Shown: positions 1-7,315 of the stretch, piece after piece
How positions within the stretch are numbered: the first letter of the stretch is position 1
Layout of the letters: every line of letters starts with the position of its first letter
Assembly (NCBI GenBank): GCA_029975055.1
Contig: JARKPU010000022.1
Coordinates: forward strand, 248,001 to 312,000
From: Anaerolinea sp.
Lineage (GTDB): Bacteria; Chloroflexota; Anaerolineae; Anaerolineales; Anaerolineaceae
DNA: 64,000 nucleotides
Reading direction: 5' to 3'
Notes under the pieces: model-generated
What the model was told of the DNA's origin: nothing
The model's database searches: none
What the model saw: only the letters and a program-made list of their open reading frames with translations
Program-made: the position numbers and the translations under genes

Positions 1-301
1 AGTTCTGGCGGTTGTGCAGGCATTCGGGGCAATTGTTGCACGGAATGTTCGGCTCCACCGCCACGCGCTCGCCGGGCTTGAAGCGCGTCACGGCGCTTCC
101 AACCTGCTCGATGACGCCTGAGAATTCATGGCCGGGGATGACCGGGTAGCCGCCCATGTATTCCCCGCGCAGGATGTGAAGATCGGTGCCGCAGATGCCC
201 GAGGCGTGCACCCGGATGAGCACCTCGCCTTCGCGCGGGGCCGGCTTGGGCAGCTCGACGATTTCGACACGGTTCGGTTCAGGGATGCGGATGCATTTCA
301 T
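1..301 (-). CDS. Zinc-dependent medium-chain dehydrogenase, N-terminal part (runs off the window)
   Basis: The reverse strand reads from an ATG at 301 to the window edge without a stop, giving about 100 residues. It shows the catalytic zinc site of the MDR family (ICGTDLH, then GHEFSGVIEQVG) and the first cysteines of the structural zinc loop (PCNNCPEC), so this is the GroES-like half of a sorbitol- or threonine-dehydrogenase-like enzyme that oxidises an alcohol with NAD(P). The Rossmann half lies outside, so substrate cannot be judged. A TACAAT box ends exactly six bases before the ATG, which supports this start and leaderless transcription. Confidence 0.85.
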   Translation of the reverse strand, partial: MKCIRIPEPNRVEIVELPKPAPREGEVLIRVHASGICGTDLHILRGEYMGGYPVIPGHEFSGVIEQVGSAVTRFKPGERVAVEPNIPCNNCPECLHNRQN

Positions 302-313
302 GCGTTTATTGTA
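302..313 (-). promoter_or_regulatory. Leaderless -10 box for the dehydrogenase
   Basis: On the minus strand TACAAT (313-308) is followed by six bases and then the ATG at 301. Transcription would start at or beside the A of the start codon, and no Shine-Dalgarno sequence is seen. The same geometry occurs at four other genes in the window. Confidence 0.55.
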
Positions 314-393
314 TATCGTTCTTCGCGGCGCAGGAGCATGTTACCCCGCTGCAAGAACGCCCCGATCGCGCCGAATCCGCCGGGCTTCAATGG

Positions 394-408
394 TAGAATC
401 GAATTCCT
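394..408 (+). promoter_or_regulatory. -10 box upstream of the MFS efflux gene
   Basis: TAGAAT at 394-399 lies nine bases before the ATG at 409, with no room for a ribosome binding site. It faces the leaderless promoter of the dehydrogenase, so the 107-base interval 302-408 is a divergent promoter region. Confidence 0.45.
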
Positions 409-1857
409 ATGACACAGGCGCACCCATCCCCTTCGACCAGCAAGTGGCTGGCGATGCTCGGCATCGCCATGGGCGTGTTCATGGCCACGCTCGACGCGAG
501 CATCGTCAACATCTCGCTGCCCACGCTGGTCAAGGCCTTCAACTCAAACCTGGCGACCATCGAGTGGGTCATCCTCAGCTACGTGCTTGTACTGACCTCG
601 CTGATGCTCGGGGCGGCCCGCCTGGGCGATATGTTCGACAAGAAAAAGCTCTACCTGGGCGGCATGACGCTCTTTGTGATCGGCTCGCTGCTGTGCGGCA
701 GCTCGCCCTCGGTGGGCTGGTTGATCGGCTTCCGCGCGCTGCAAGGGCTGGGGGCCACCTTCATGCAGGCACTGGGCGGCGCGATGGTGACCGAGATCTT
801 CCCCTCCAGCGAGCGCGGGCGTGCGCTTGGGATCATCGGCAGCACCGTTTCGGTTGGAATCGCCGTCGGCCCGCCGCTGGGAGGTATGTTGATCGGGCTG
901 GTGGGCTGGCAGTCGATCTTCTGGGTCAATGTGCCGGTGGGCATCCTCACCTGGCTCATCACCTATCGTTTCGTGCCGTCCAGCAAGCCGGGGCGGGCGG
1001 GGCAGCGCTTCGACGCGCTTGGGGCGGCGACGCTGCTGGCCGCGCTGGCCGCCTATGCGCTGGGGATGACGCTCGGGCAGGATGAAGGCTTTGCCTCTCT
1101 GCCGGTGATCGGCCTGCTCGCGCTGGCCCTGCTGGGAATCGCGGCGTTCATCTTCATCGAGACGCGCGTGGAACAGCCGATGGTGGAGCTGAGCCTGTTC
1201 CGCAACTCGCTGATCAGCACCAATTTGCTGATGGCTTTCCTGGTGTTCATCGTCCTTTCGGGCGGCTTCATCATGCCGTTCTTTTTGCAGAATGTGATGG
1301 GCTATTCCACGCAGGTGGTGGGCTTCTTCATGATGGCCAACCCGATCACCATGGGGCTGGTGGCGCCCATCGCCGGGTCGCTCTCCGACCGGTTCGGCTC
1401 GCGGGTGATCAGCCTGGTGGGCCTGGGGGTGATCATCCTCGGCTGCCTGGCAATCGGCACGCTGCATGACGGACTCGACCCGCTGGGGATTATCCTGCGG
1501 CTGGCGCCGCTGGGGCTGGGGTTTGGTCTGTTCCAATCGCCCAATAACAGCGCCATCATGGGGGCGGCTCCGCGCCAGCGCCTGGGGGTGGCCTCGGGCC
1601 TTACCAGCCTGGCACGTACGCTGGGCAACACCACCGGGCTGCCGCTGGTGGGGTCCATCTTCACCGCGCAGGTGATGGCGGCGGGCGGCGCGGCGCAAGG
1701 CGTGGATGTGACCGGCGCGCCGGCGCATGCCCTGGTGCGGGGAATCGCGGGCACGTATCACATCGTCATCTACTTTATCTTCGCCGCCGCGGCGCTGGCT
1801 GTCTTTGCCTGGCAGGTGGACCGCCGCCAGCGAGCTGCCCAGCCTGCGCAGGACTGA
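409..1857 (+). CDS. MFS drug-efflux transporter, DHA2 (EmrB/QacA) type
   Basis: This 482-residue integral membrane protein has the size and hydrophobic pattern of a 14-helix DHA2 transporter that expels drugs or metabolites in exchange for protons. Visible marks are the TLDASIVNISLPT stretch in helix 1, which carries the acidic residue typical of DHA2 pumps, a motif-A-like loop (RLGDMFDKKKLY) and the antiporter motif C near residues 140-160 (AVGPPLGGML). The protein ends in a short basic tail. It is transcribed alone after a -10 box at 394. The substrate cannot be read from sequence; another DHA2 role such as siderophore or amino-acid export is possible. Confidence 0.88.
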   Translation: MTQAHPSPSTSKWLAMLGIAMGVFMATLDASIVNISLPTLVKAFNSNLATIEWVILSYVLVLTSLMLGAARLGDMFDKKKLYLGGMTLFVIGSLLCGSSPSVGWLIGFRALQGLGATFMQALGGAMVTEIFPSSERGRALGIIGSTVSVGIAVGPPLGGMLIGLVGWQSIFWVNVPVGILTWLITYRFVPSSKPGRAGQRFDALGAATLLAALAAYALGMTLGQDEGFASLPVIGLLALALLGIAAFIFIETRVEQPMVELSLFRNSLISTNLLMAFLVFIVLSGGFIMPFFLQNVMGYSTQVVGFFMMANPITMGLVAPIAGSLSDRFGSRVISLVGLGVIILGCLAIGTLHDGLDPLGIILRLAPLGLGFGLFQSPNNSAIMGAAPRQRLGVASGLTSLARTLGNTTGLPLVGSIFTAQVMAAGGAAQGVDVTGAPAHALVRGIAGTYHIVIYFIFAAAALAVFAWQVDRRQRAAQPAQD

Positions 1858-1925
1858 AAGCCCTCCGGCGCTTTTTGGCGCTCGACAACTCTGAAGACCG
1901 CTTTGGCGAAGGTATAGTAATTTGG

Positions 1926-1937
1926 TACAATTATTCC
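1926..1937 (+). promoter_or_regulatory. Leaderless -10 box for the DUF3054-sigma operon
   Basis: TACAAT at 1926-1931 is followed by six bases and the ATG at 1938. This decides the start of the DUF3054 gene against a longer in-frame ATG at 1875, which lies upstream of the box. Confidence 0.55.
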
Positions 1938-2339
1938 ATGCTCATACGGCGGCGCGTGTTGATCACACTCCTGGCGGGTGACCTGCTGGCGATCCTGGCG
2001 TTGAGCCTGATCGGTTTCTTCTTCCACAACGACACGTTCACCTGGCGCTGGCTGGCCACCTTTCTGCCCGCCTGCGCCGGCTGGGGGTTGATTGCCCCCT
2101 GGCTGGGGCTGTACCGGCCTGAAGTGGCTGCCAGCCCCTGGGCTGCCTGGCGGGCGGCGCTGGCGGGTTTTTTGGCCGGCCCGCTGGCTGCCTGGCTGCG
2201 CGGCCTGTGGCTGAACGCGGCCATCCTGCCCATTTTCATCCTGGTGCTGGCCCTCACCACTGCCGCCGGGATGGCCCTCTGGCGGCTGGCATGGTCGCTC
2301 GCCGCCGGACCGGGCAGAGGGAAACTCACCCATGGATGA
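1938..2339 (+). CDS. DUF3054 family membrane protein
   Basis: The 133-residue product starts MLIRRRV and has four hydrophobic segments separated by short loops (LLAGDLLAILALSLIGF, then WLATFLPACAGWGLIAPWL, then two more). Size, the early GDLLAI motif and the topology fit DUF3054, a small bacterial membrane family of unknown function. Start 1938 was preferred over the upstream in-frame ATG because of the promoter spacing. Its last eight bases overlap the sigma-factor gene, so the two are probably translationally coupled and the protein may belong to the same stress or envelope response, which is inference only. Confidence 0.72.
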   Translation: MLIRRRVLITLLAGDLLAILALSLIGFFFHNDTFTWRWLATFLPACAGWGLIAPWLGLYRPEVAASPWAAWRAALAGFLAGPLAAWLRGLWLNAAILPIFILVLALTTAAGMALWRLAWSLAAGPGRGKLTHG

Positions 2340-2940
2340 AATTGCCCTCGTGCAAAGCGCGCGCAAAGGCGACCTGGATGCCTTCAATCGCCTGGTGCTG
2401 GCTTACCAGGATATGGCCTATAACCTGGCGGTGCGCATGCTTTCCGACACCGACATTGCCCAGGATGTGACCCAAACGGCCTTCCTCTCGGCCTACCGCA
2501 GCCTCGATTCCTTCCGCGGCGGGTCGTTCAAGGCCTGGGTGATGCGCATGGTCACCAATGCCTGCTACGATGAGCTGCGCCGCCGCCAGCGCCACCCCAC
2601 CACGCCGCTCGAACCGGTGGATGAAGATGACGAGGAGATCGAATCGCCGCACTGGATGGCCGGAGACGACCCCACCCCCGAAGAAGCGCTCGAACGCCGC
2701 GAACTGGACCGCGCCGTGCAGCGCTGCCTGGAAGGGCTGGAAGAGGACTTCCGCGCCGTGGTGGTGATGATCGACCTGGAAGGGATGGACTACCTGGAAG
2801 TTTCGGCTTCGCTTCACAAGCCGCTCGGCACCATCAAGAGCCGGCTGGCGCGCGCCCGCCTCAAGCTGCGCGACTGCCTGCACCGCTTCTGGGAACTTTT
2901 GCCGTCTGCATTCCGTCTGGAAAGTGAGAGGAACGCATGA
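2332..2940 (+). CDS. ECF RNA polymerase sigma factor (RpoE-like)
   Basis: This 202-residue sigma-70 family protein has region 2 at about residues 20-90 (AYQDMAYNLAVRML, QDVTQTAFLSAYRSL, then FKAWVMRMVTNACYDELRRR) and region 4 at about 135-190, a helix-turn-helix with MDYLEVSASLHKPLGTIKS. An acidic linker lies between them. Such proteins direct polymerase to stress or envelope promoters. The next gene, overlapping by the ATGA at 2937, encodes a membrane protein with an anti-sigma-like N terminus, the standard ECF arrangement. Confidence 0.93.
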   Translation: MDEIALVQSARKGDLDAFNRLVLAYQDMAYNLAVRMLSDTDIAQDVTQTAFLSAYRSLDSFRGGSFKAWVMRMVTNACYDELRRRQRHPTTPLEPVDEDDEEIESPHWMAGDDPTPEEALERRELDRAVQRCLEGLEEDFRAVVVMIDLEGMDYLEVSASLHKPLGTIKSRLARARLKLRDCLHRFWELLPSAFRLESERNA

Positions 2941-4040
2941 ACGGTTTATCGTTGAAGGAGTATGAGAAGTTTTCCGCCTACCTGGATGGGGAGCTTCCGG
3001 CCGCCGAAGCCCGGCAGCTGGAAGAGCAGATTAAAGCCCATCCCGAATGGCGGCTGGCGATCGAGGAACTATCCGCTACGCGTGACCTCCTCCGCCGGGC
3101 TCCGCGTTACCGCGCCCCGCGCAACTTCACCATCTCGCCCGAGGTCGCGCGGCAGTATGCGCGCAAGGGCTGGCTGCCTTCCTTTATTTCCTTCCGCCTG
3201 TCTGCGGCTGTGGCCGCGCTCGCCATGGTGGCGGCGCTGGTTTTGCAGATCCTGCCGGGGGCCGGGCTGGCCTCGCGGGTGGCAATGGCCCCGGCGGCTG
3301 CTCCGCAGGCCGAGTTGCAGGCCATGCCGACCAGCTCCGCGGTGGAAAAGACGATGGATACCCAGGCCGCCGGGCAGCCGCAGGCTTCCGCTCCGGCCGA
3401 GTCGGCTGGAGAAGCCACCCCGCCTCCGGTCATCCTGTGGGGCGATAACAGCGGGGTGATCTCCAACATGGGCGTGGCCAGGGGCATGGGCGGCGGGGGC
3501 GGCGGGTGCGAACCCGGCCAGCCCGGCTGCGATGTGCCCGGGGGCGGGATTGTGACCTACAACAATGAGAAAGTCGGCTCGCCCATGCAGGGCGGAGCGG
3601 CCGATACGATCGCGCCCGCCCCATCCGGCGGGGGGATCGTCACCTACAACGGCGTCCCGCCGGACCGGAACGTGGTGGGCGAGGGCAGCTATATTCCGCC
3701 CATGACCCTGCCCGCCGGAAGCGCAGCCGGGCCATCGAGCAGCCCCGAAAGCCAGCCCACCGCCACGCCCGAGGCGGCGCGCAGCGCTGCCGAGGCCGAA
3801 AGCGCCAACCCCATCCTGGGCTTCGCCCGTGGCGACCAGGCCGGGCAGATCATCGCCCAGGCGCCGATCACCCAGGCCCCCACGGCTGCCGCGGTTGAAG
3901 TGGCGCCGTCAGCCGGAGTGCGCGAGGTGCACGCCGCCGCGCAGCCCTTCTGGAGCCCGACGCGCATTGCCCAGGTTGGGCTGGTGGGGCTGGCGCTGCT
4001 GGCGCTCGTCGCCGCGCTGTTGCTGCGGCGCAGGGGTTGA
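2937..4040 (+). CDS. Membrane-anchored anti-sigma-factor-like protein
   Basis: The 367-residue protein begins with a short helical domain (KFSAYLDGELPAAEARQLEEQI) typical of anti-sigma N termini, then a membrane helix near residues 82-105. A long low-complexity region rich in Ala, Pro, Gly and Ser follows, containing a run of six glycines and two copies of GGGIVTYN, and a second membrane helix with an RRRG tail closes the protein. The HxxxCxxC zinc motif of ZAS anti-sigma factors is absent, so binding would have to be zinc-independent. Coupling to the ECF sigma gene through ATGA supports the role. What the repeat-bearing middle region senses is unknown. Confidence 0.75.
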   Translation: MNGLSLKEYEKFSAYLDGELPAAEARQLEEQIKAHPEWRLAIEELSATRDLLRRAPRYRAPRNFTISPEVARQYARKGWLPSFISFRLSAAVAALAMVAALVLQILPGAGLASRVAMAPAAAPQAELQAMPTSSAVEKTMDTQAAGQPQASAPAESAGEATPPPVILWGDNSGVISNMGVARGMGGGGGGCEPGQPGCDVPGGGIVTYNNEKVGSPMQGGAADTIAPAPSGGGIVTYNGVPPDRNVVGEGSYIPPMTLPAGSAAGPSSSPESQPTATPEAARSAAEAESANPILGFARGDQAGQIIAQAPITQAPTAAAVEVAPSAGVREVHAAAQPFWSPTRIAQVGLVGLALLALVAALLLRRRG

Positions 4041-4570
4041 GTTTGGCTCCCTTCTTCGCAAGGTACTGCATCAACTGCGGGACGCCTTTGGTGTCCCGCT
4101 TCCTCTTTGGCAAGGAACGGGAAACCTGCCCCGCCTGCGGCTGGGTCCATTTTGAAGACCCCAAGGTGGCCGCGGCGGTGTTGGTGGAGCGGGGCGATGA
4201 AGTGCTGCTGGTGCAGCGCATCAACGAGCCGGGCGTGGGCCGCTGGACGGTGCCGGCGGGGTTCATTGACGCGCGCGAAGACCCCGCCCGCGCCGCCGAG
4301 CGCGAATGCCTGGAAGAAACCGGGCTGGTGGTGGAAGCAGCCGAACTGCTGGGGGTGATTGCGGGCCGCGAGCATGCCAACGGCGCCGATATGGTCATCG
4401 CTTACCGGGCGCGGGTGCTCGGCGGCGAGCTGCAGGCCGGCGACGACGCCCAGGAGGCCCGCTTCTTCCCGCGCACCGCGCTGCCGCCGCTGGCCTTCCG
4501 CGCCACGCGGGTGATGCTTGGGCTGGAACCGGATGCGCTCACAGGCCCTCAGCACCCGCCGGAAGAATAA
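4037..4570 (+). CDS. NUDIX hydrolase with N-terminal zinc ribbon
   Basis: The gene starts with TTG overlapping the stop of the anti-sigma gene (TTGA) and encodes 177 residues. Residues 11-35 hold two CxxC pairs (CINCG and CPACG), a small zinc ribbon as in NudC-like enzymes. The NUDIX box follows at about residues 74-96 (GFIDAREDPARAAERECLEETGL, printed here as GFIDAREDP and ERECLEETGL) and keeps the REcLEETG core that binds the metal and cleaves nucleoside-diphosphate-linked substrates. Being last in the sigma operon suggests housecleaning under stress, which is inference. Substrate could be NADH, ADP-ribose or an oxidised nucleotide. Confidence 0.87.
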   Translation: MSLAPFFARYCINCGTPLVSRFLFGKERETCPACGWVHFEDPKVAAAVLVERGDEVLLVQRINEPGVGRWTVPAGFIDAREDPARAAERECLEETGLVVEAAELLGVIAGREHANGADMVIAYRARVLGGELQAGDDAQEARFFPRTALPPLAFRATRVMLGLEPDALTGPQHPPEE

Positions 4571-4600
4571 GAAAACCGGCAGCGCTTCTTAGCGGTTTTC
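4571..4600 (+). terminator. Weak hairpin just after the NUDIX gene
   Basis: GAAAACCG at 4571-4578 pairs with CGGTTTTC at 4593-4600 across a 14-base loop. No T tract follows directly, so it may stabilise the RNA end rather than terminate; a stronger hairpin lies 34 bases further on. Confidence 0.35.
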
Positions 4601-4633
4601 TCGGTAGATTCGTGGGTTTTTCCCCTCACCCTG

Positions 4634-4659
4634 CCCTCTCCCTCTGGGAGAGGGTTTTT
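4634..4659 (+). terminator. Intrinsic terminator made from a dispersed hairpin repeat
   Basis: CCCTCTCCC (4634-4642), a three-base loop and GGGAGAGGG (4646-4654) form a perfect nine-base stem followed by TTTTT. It lies between the convergent NUDIX and TPR genes. The same hairpin core recurs at 28548-28570 and 58038-58058. The following bases 4661-4680 repeat the arms in inverted form, so the whole block is a larger palindrome. Confidence 0.6.
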
Positions 4660-4739
4660 ACCTCCCTTCTCCCAGAGGGGTGAAGGCCGGGGATAAGGGG
4701 GAATGTCTTTCCTTAATTTCCGTGGGGCTGCTCAAAAGA

Positions 4740-4761
4740 GGGCGGACACATCGGTCCGCCC
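4740..4761. repeat. Palindromic intergenic repeat
   Basis: GGGCGGAC at 4740-4747 pairs with GTCCGCCC at 4754-4761 across a six-base loop and is followed by CTACCC. Its layout (GTAGGG plus an inverted GC arm pair, read on the minus strand) recalls the hairpins at 24430 and 24565. It lies 66 bases from the end of the minus-strand TPR gene and could shield that transcript. Confidence 0.5.
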
Positions 4762-4826
4762 CTACCCGTATGCCGGTTCTCTGCCTAAAATGTTTCTTTT
4801 CAGACAGCCTCAGGGGTGCGGGCGGC

Positions 4827-7160
4827 TCACTTTCTCAGGCTTTGCTTGCGCAGTTCATCCAGCGCGCTGCGGTACGCCTCGGCGTTGGCCGGTTTGAGGG
4901 CCAGGATCGTCTCGAGGATGTTGATGGCCTCGAGGAGCTTGCCGCGTTCGGCATAGGCATCGGCCACCGCATCGAGCTGGGCCACGGCTTCTTCCACGCG
5001 GCCTTCGCGCGCGTAAAGGTCGGCCAACCGGCGGCGGATATCGGGGATGGCTTCGACCTCGGTGAGCAGGTTATTGAGGAATTCGATTGCCCTGGCGCGC
5101 CGGCCGGAGCTTTCCATGTGGTTGACAAACGAGTCCACCTCGGCGATCACCGCGGCGGGCTGGCCCAGGCGGAATTGCAGTTGAATGACCTGCAGGCGCA
5201 CCGCGGGGTCATCCGGCTGGATGGTGCGGATCTGCTCGAGGATGCGCAGCGCCTGGCGGAAGTTCAAGCGCTGCATGTCGATATCGGCGATGCGCGTGAG
5301 GATATCTACGCCCCAGGTGCGGTTGTTGCGCGATTGCTGCGCCACCTTGAGCGCGGTGAGGTACGTCTGGCGGGCTTTATCCAGCTCGGCCTGGCGGTAA
5401 TACGTCTCGGCCAGCTGCAGGTATTCCTGGAGGGCGTCGTCGATCTTCTCCTGCGCGGTGAGCAGCTGGATCAGCCGCAGGCGCACGTCCTGATCCATGG
5501 GGGCGATCTCGAGGATGCGGCGCATCAGGCGCACCGCGCGGTCCGATTCGCCGCGCGCATTGTACAGGTCGGCCACGGCCATGAACTTCTTGACGGCTTC
5601 TTCGGTGCGGCCCTCTTTGAGGAGCAATTCGCCGATCTCGATATGCACGGGCAGGTAGGTGGGGGCCAGCTGAACGGCGAAGTAAGCCTCTTCCATGGCG
5701 GTCTGGAGCTTATCTTGCGCGGCCAGGCGGCGCACCTGCCCGATGGCTTCCACCACCAGGCTGCTGCGCGATTCGAGCAGCATTTCCGTCACCGGGATGG
5801 GGGCGGCGTCGGCGGGCTGCACCGGCAGGTTCTGGCGCGCCATTTGCAGGTAAGCGCGCCAATCGGGGCGCAGCAGCTGGCTTTTGATCGTCTCGCAGAC
5901 GTTCTTGAGCAAGGCGGGGTCGGTCTCGGAGGATTGCGCATCGATGAGCGGTTCATAGATGCGGCGCAGTTCTTCGGCCTGCGCTTGCGGGACAACCTCG
6001 GCATCGGCCAGGCCGAGGGCGCGCATATAATCGGCGGCGGCTTCGCTCCAGTTTTCGTCTTCGGCGTTGATTTCCGCCAGCAGCAGGCTGGCCCCCAGGG
6101 CGTAATCGGGGTGCTTGACGGCCTCGCGCAGGTATCGCACGGCTTTCTCGCGCTCGCGCGGGCGGTACATCAGCCCGAGGTCGAAATACGCCGCCGGGAC
6201 CCTCAAGCCCAGGTCGAGGGCGCGTTCGAGCTCGGCGATCGCCTGGGCTTCATCGCCCTGGGTCTGCGAATCGATGGCCTGGCCGAGATGGAGGATCACG
6301 CGGGCTTTATCATTGCTGGCGCTCAAAGCGCCGGGCGCGCCGCGCGTCAATGCGCCCAGGCCGCGGCGGGCGCTCGTTTCGCCCTCGGCTTCGTCGGCCT
6401 GCTCAAAGAGCAGGGCAGCCAGTTGGACGAGGGCTTTCTGGCGCGCTTCGTCGATCGGGTCGAGCTGGCTGGTCACATCCGGGCCGCTGGGGGCTTTATC
6501 CATTTCGCGCAGGCTGGCCATGAGCACCGGGCCGGTGCCGCCTTTCGGGCGGCCGGGGCGCGGAAGCACCTGGTTGGTGCGCAGGTTATGAAGGGCAAAG
6601 CGGGCTTCCTGGCTTTCGGGCATCAGCCGGGTGGCATATTCCACCGATTTCATCGCCCGCGTCAGGTCGCCGGAGCGCTGCAGGATGCTGGCCACGGCGA
6701 TGTACTCGTGGACGGCTTCTTCCTTGCGGCCGAGCTTCTCATAGACCACCGCCAGGCGCTGGCGGGTGGAGAGGTGCTCGGGGAAGAGGCTGAGCACGTG
6801 CGTCCAGTTGTCGATGGCCCGTTCGGCATCGCGCGCGCGCAGGTGGGCTTCGGCGGCCTGCAGGGAGGCCCCGGCGGCCTCTTTGAGCTGGCCCATGCGC
6901 TCGTAGATGCGCGCCAGCTTCTCCTGCGGGACGGGGTCCCCCGGGGCCACGCGCGCCGCGTGCTGGTAGCATTCCAGCGAGCGCTCGAATTCCTGCAGCT
7001 CAAAGTACGCCAGGCCCAGGCTCGAAAGCGCCAGCGGGTGTTCGGGGAACTCGGCCAAAGCCGTGGCATAAAACTCGGCCGCTTTCTGCCAGTCTTGATC
7101 CCAGGCGGCCGAGTGCCCCTGGTTCATGGCTTTTTGGAACGCAGCTTGGTTACCGGGCAT
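4827..7160 (-). CDS. Large TPR-repeat protein
   Basis: The 777-residue soluble protein has no signal peptide or membrane helix and consists almost wholly of 34-residue TPR-like helix pairs. Clear repeat cores include AAEFYATALAEFPEHPLALSS near residue 30, LGLAYFELQEFERSLECYQ near 50 and YLREAVKHPDYALGASL near the middle. A proline/glycine-rich linker at about residues 205-225 (RPGRPKGGTG) divides two repeat blocks. TPR arrays serve as protein-binding scaffolds, and no catalytic motif is visible. The start is supported by AAAGGAC directly before the ATG. It stands alone between a convergent operon and polA; partner and process are unknown. Confidence 0.82.
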   Translation of the reverse strand: MPGNQAAFQKAMNQGHSAAWDQDWQKAAEFYATALAEFPEHPLALSSLGLAYFELQEFERSLECYQHAARVAPGDPVPQEKLARIYERMGQLKEAAGASLQAAEAHLRARDAERAIDNWTHVLSLFPEHLSTRQRLAVVYEKLGRKEEAVHEYIAVASILQRSGDLTRAMKSVEYATRLMPESQEARFALHNLRTNQVLPRPGRPKGGTGPVLMASLREMDKAPSGPDVTSQLDPIDEARQKALVQLAALLFEQADEAEGETSARRGLGALTRGAPGALSASNDKARVILHLGQAIDSQTQGDEAQAIAELERALDLGLRVPAAYFDLGLMYRPREREKAVRYLREAVKHPDYALGASLLLAEINAEDENWSEAAADYMRALGLADAEVVPQAQAEELRRIYEPLIDAQSSETDPALLKNVCETIKSQLLRPDWRAYLQMARQNLPVQPADAAPIPVTEMLLESRSSLVVEAIGQVRRLAAQDKLQTAMEEAYFAVQLAPTYLPVHIEIGELLLKEGRTEEAVKKFMAVADLYNARGESDRAVRLMRRILEIAPMDQDVRLRLIQLLTAQEKIDDALQEYLQLAETYYRQAELDKARQTYLTALKVAQQSRNNRTWGVDILTRIADIDMQRLNFRQALRILEQIRTIQPDDPAVRLQVIQLQFRLGQPAAVIAEVDSFVNHMESSGRRARAIEFLNNLLTEVEAIPDIRRRLADLYAREGRVEEAVAQLDAVADAYAERGKLLEAINILETILALKPANAEAYRSALDELRKQSLRK

Positions 7161-7315
7161 GTCCTTTAGAATAACACGAATCGCGCCAGGTCATTCCCGC
7201 CCCTGGAAAATGTAGGTAAATTGCAATGTTAATTTTATGCGATTTCTCAAAATCCACGGCCCGCATGGGCAGGCCTTGAGGTGAAGATTTCGCAATTCGC
7301 CCGATTGGGGAGAGT

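Noticed and set aside
4680..7169. Long plus-strand open frame (829 codons) opposite the TPR gene
   Set aside because: It has repetitive His, Gln and Gly-rich composition typical of the complement of GC-rich TPR codons, and the minus strand shows clear TPR repeats with a ribosome site.
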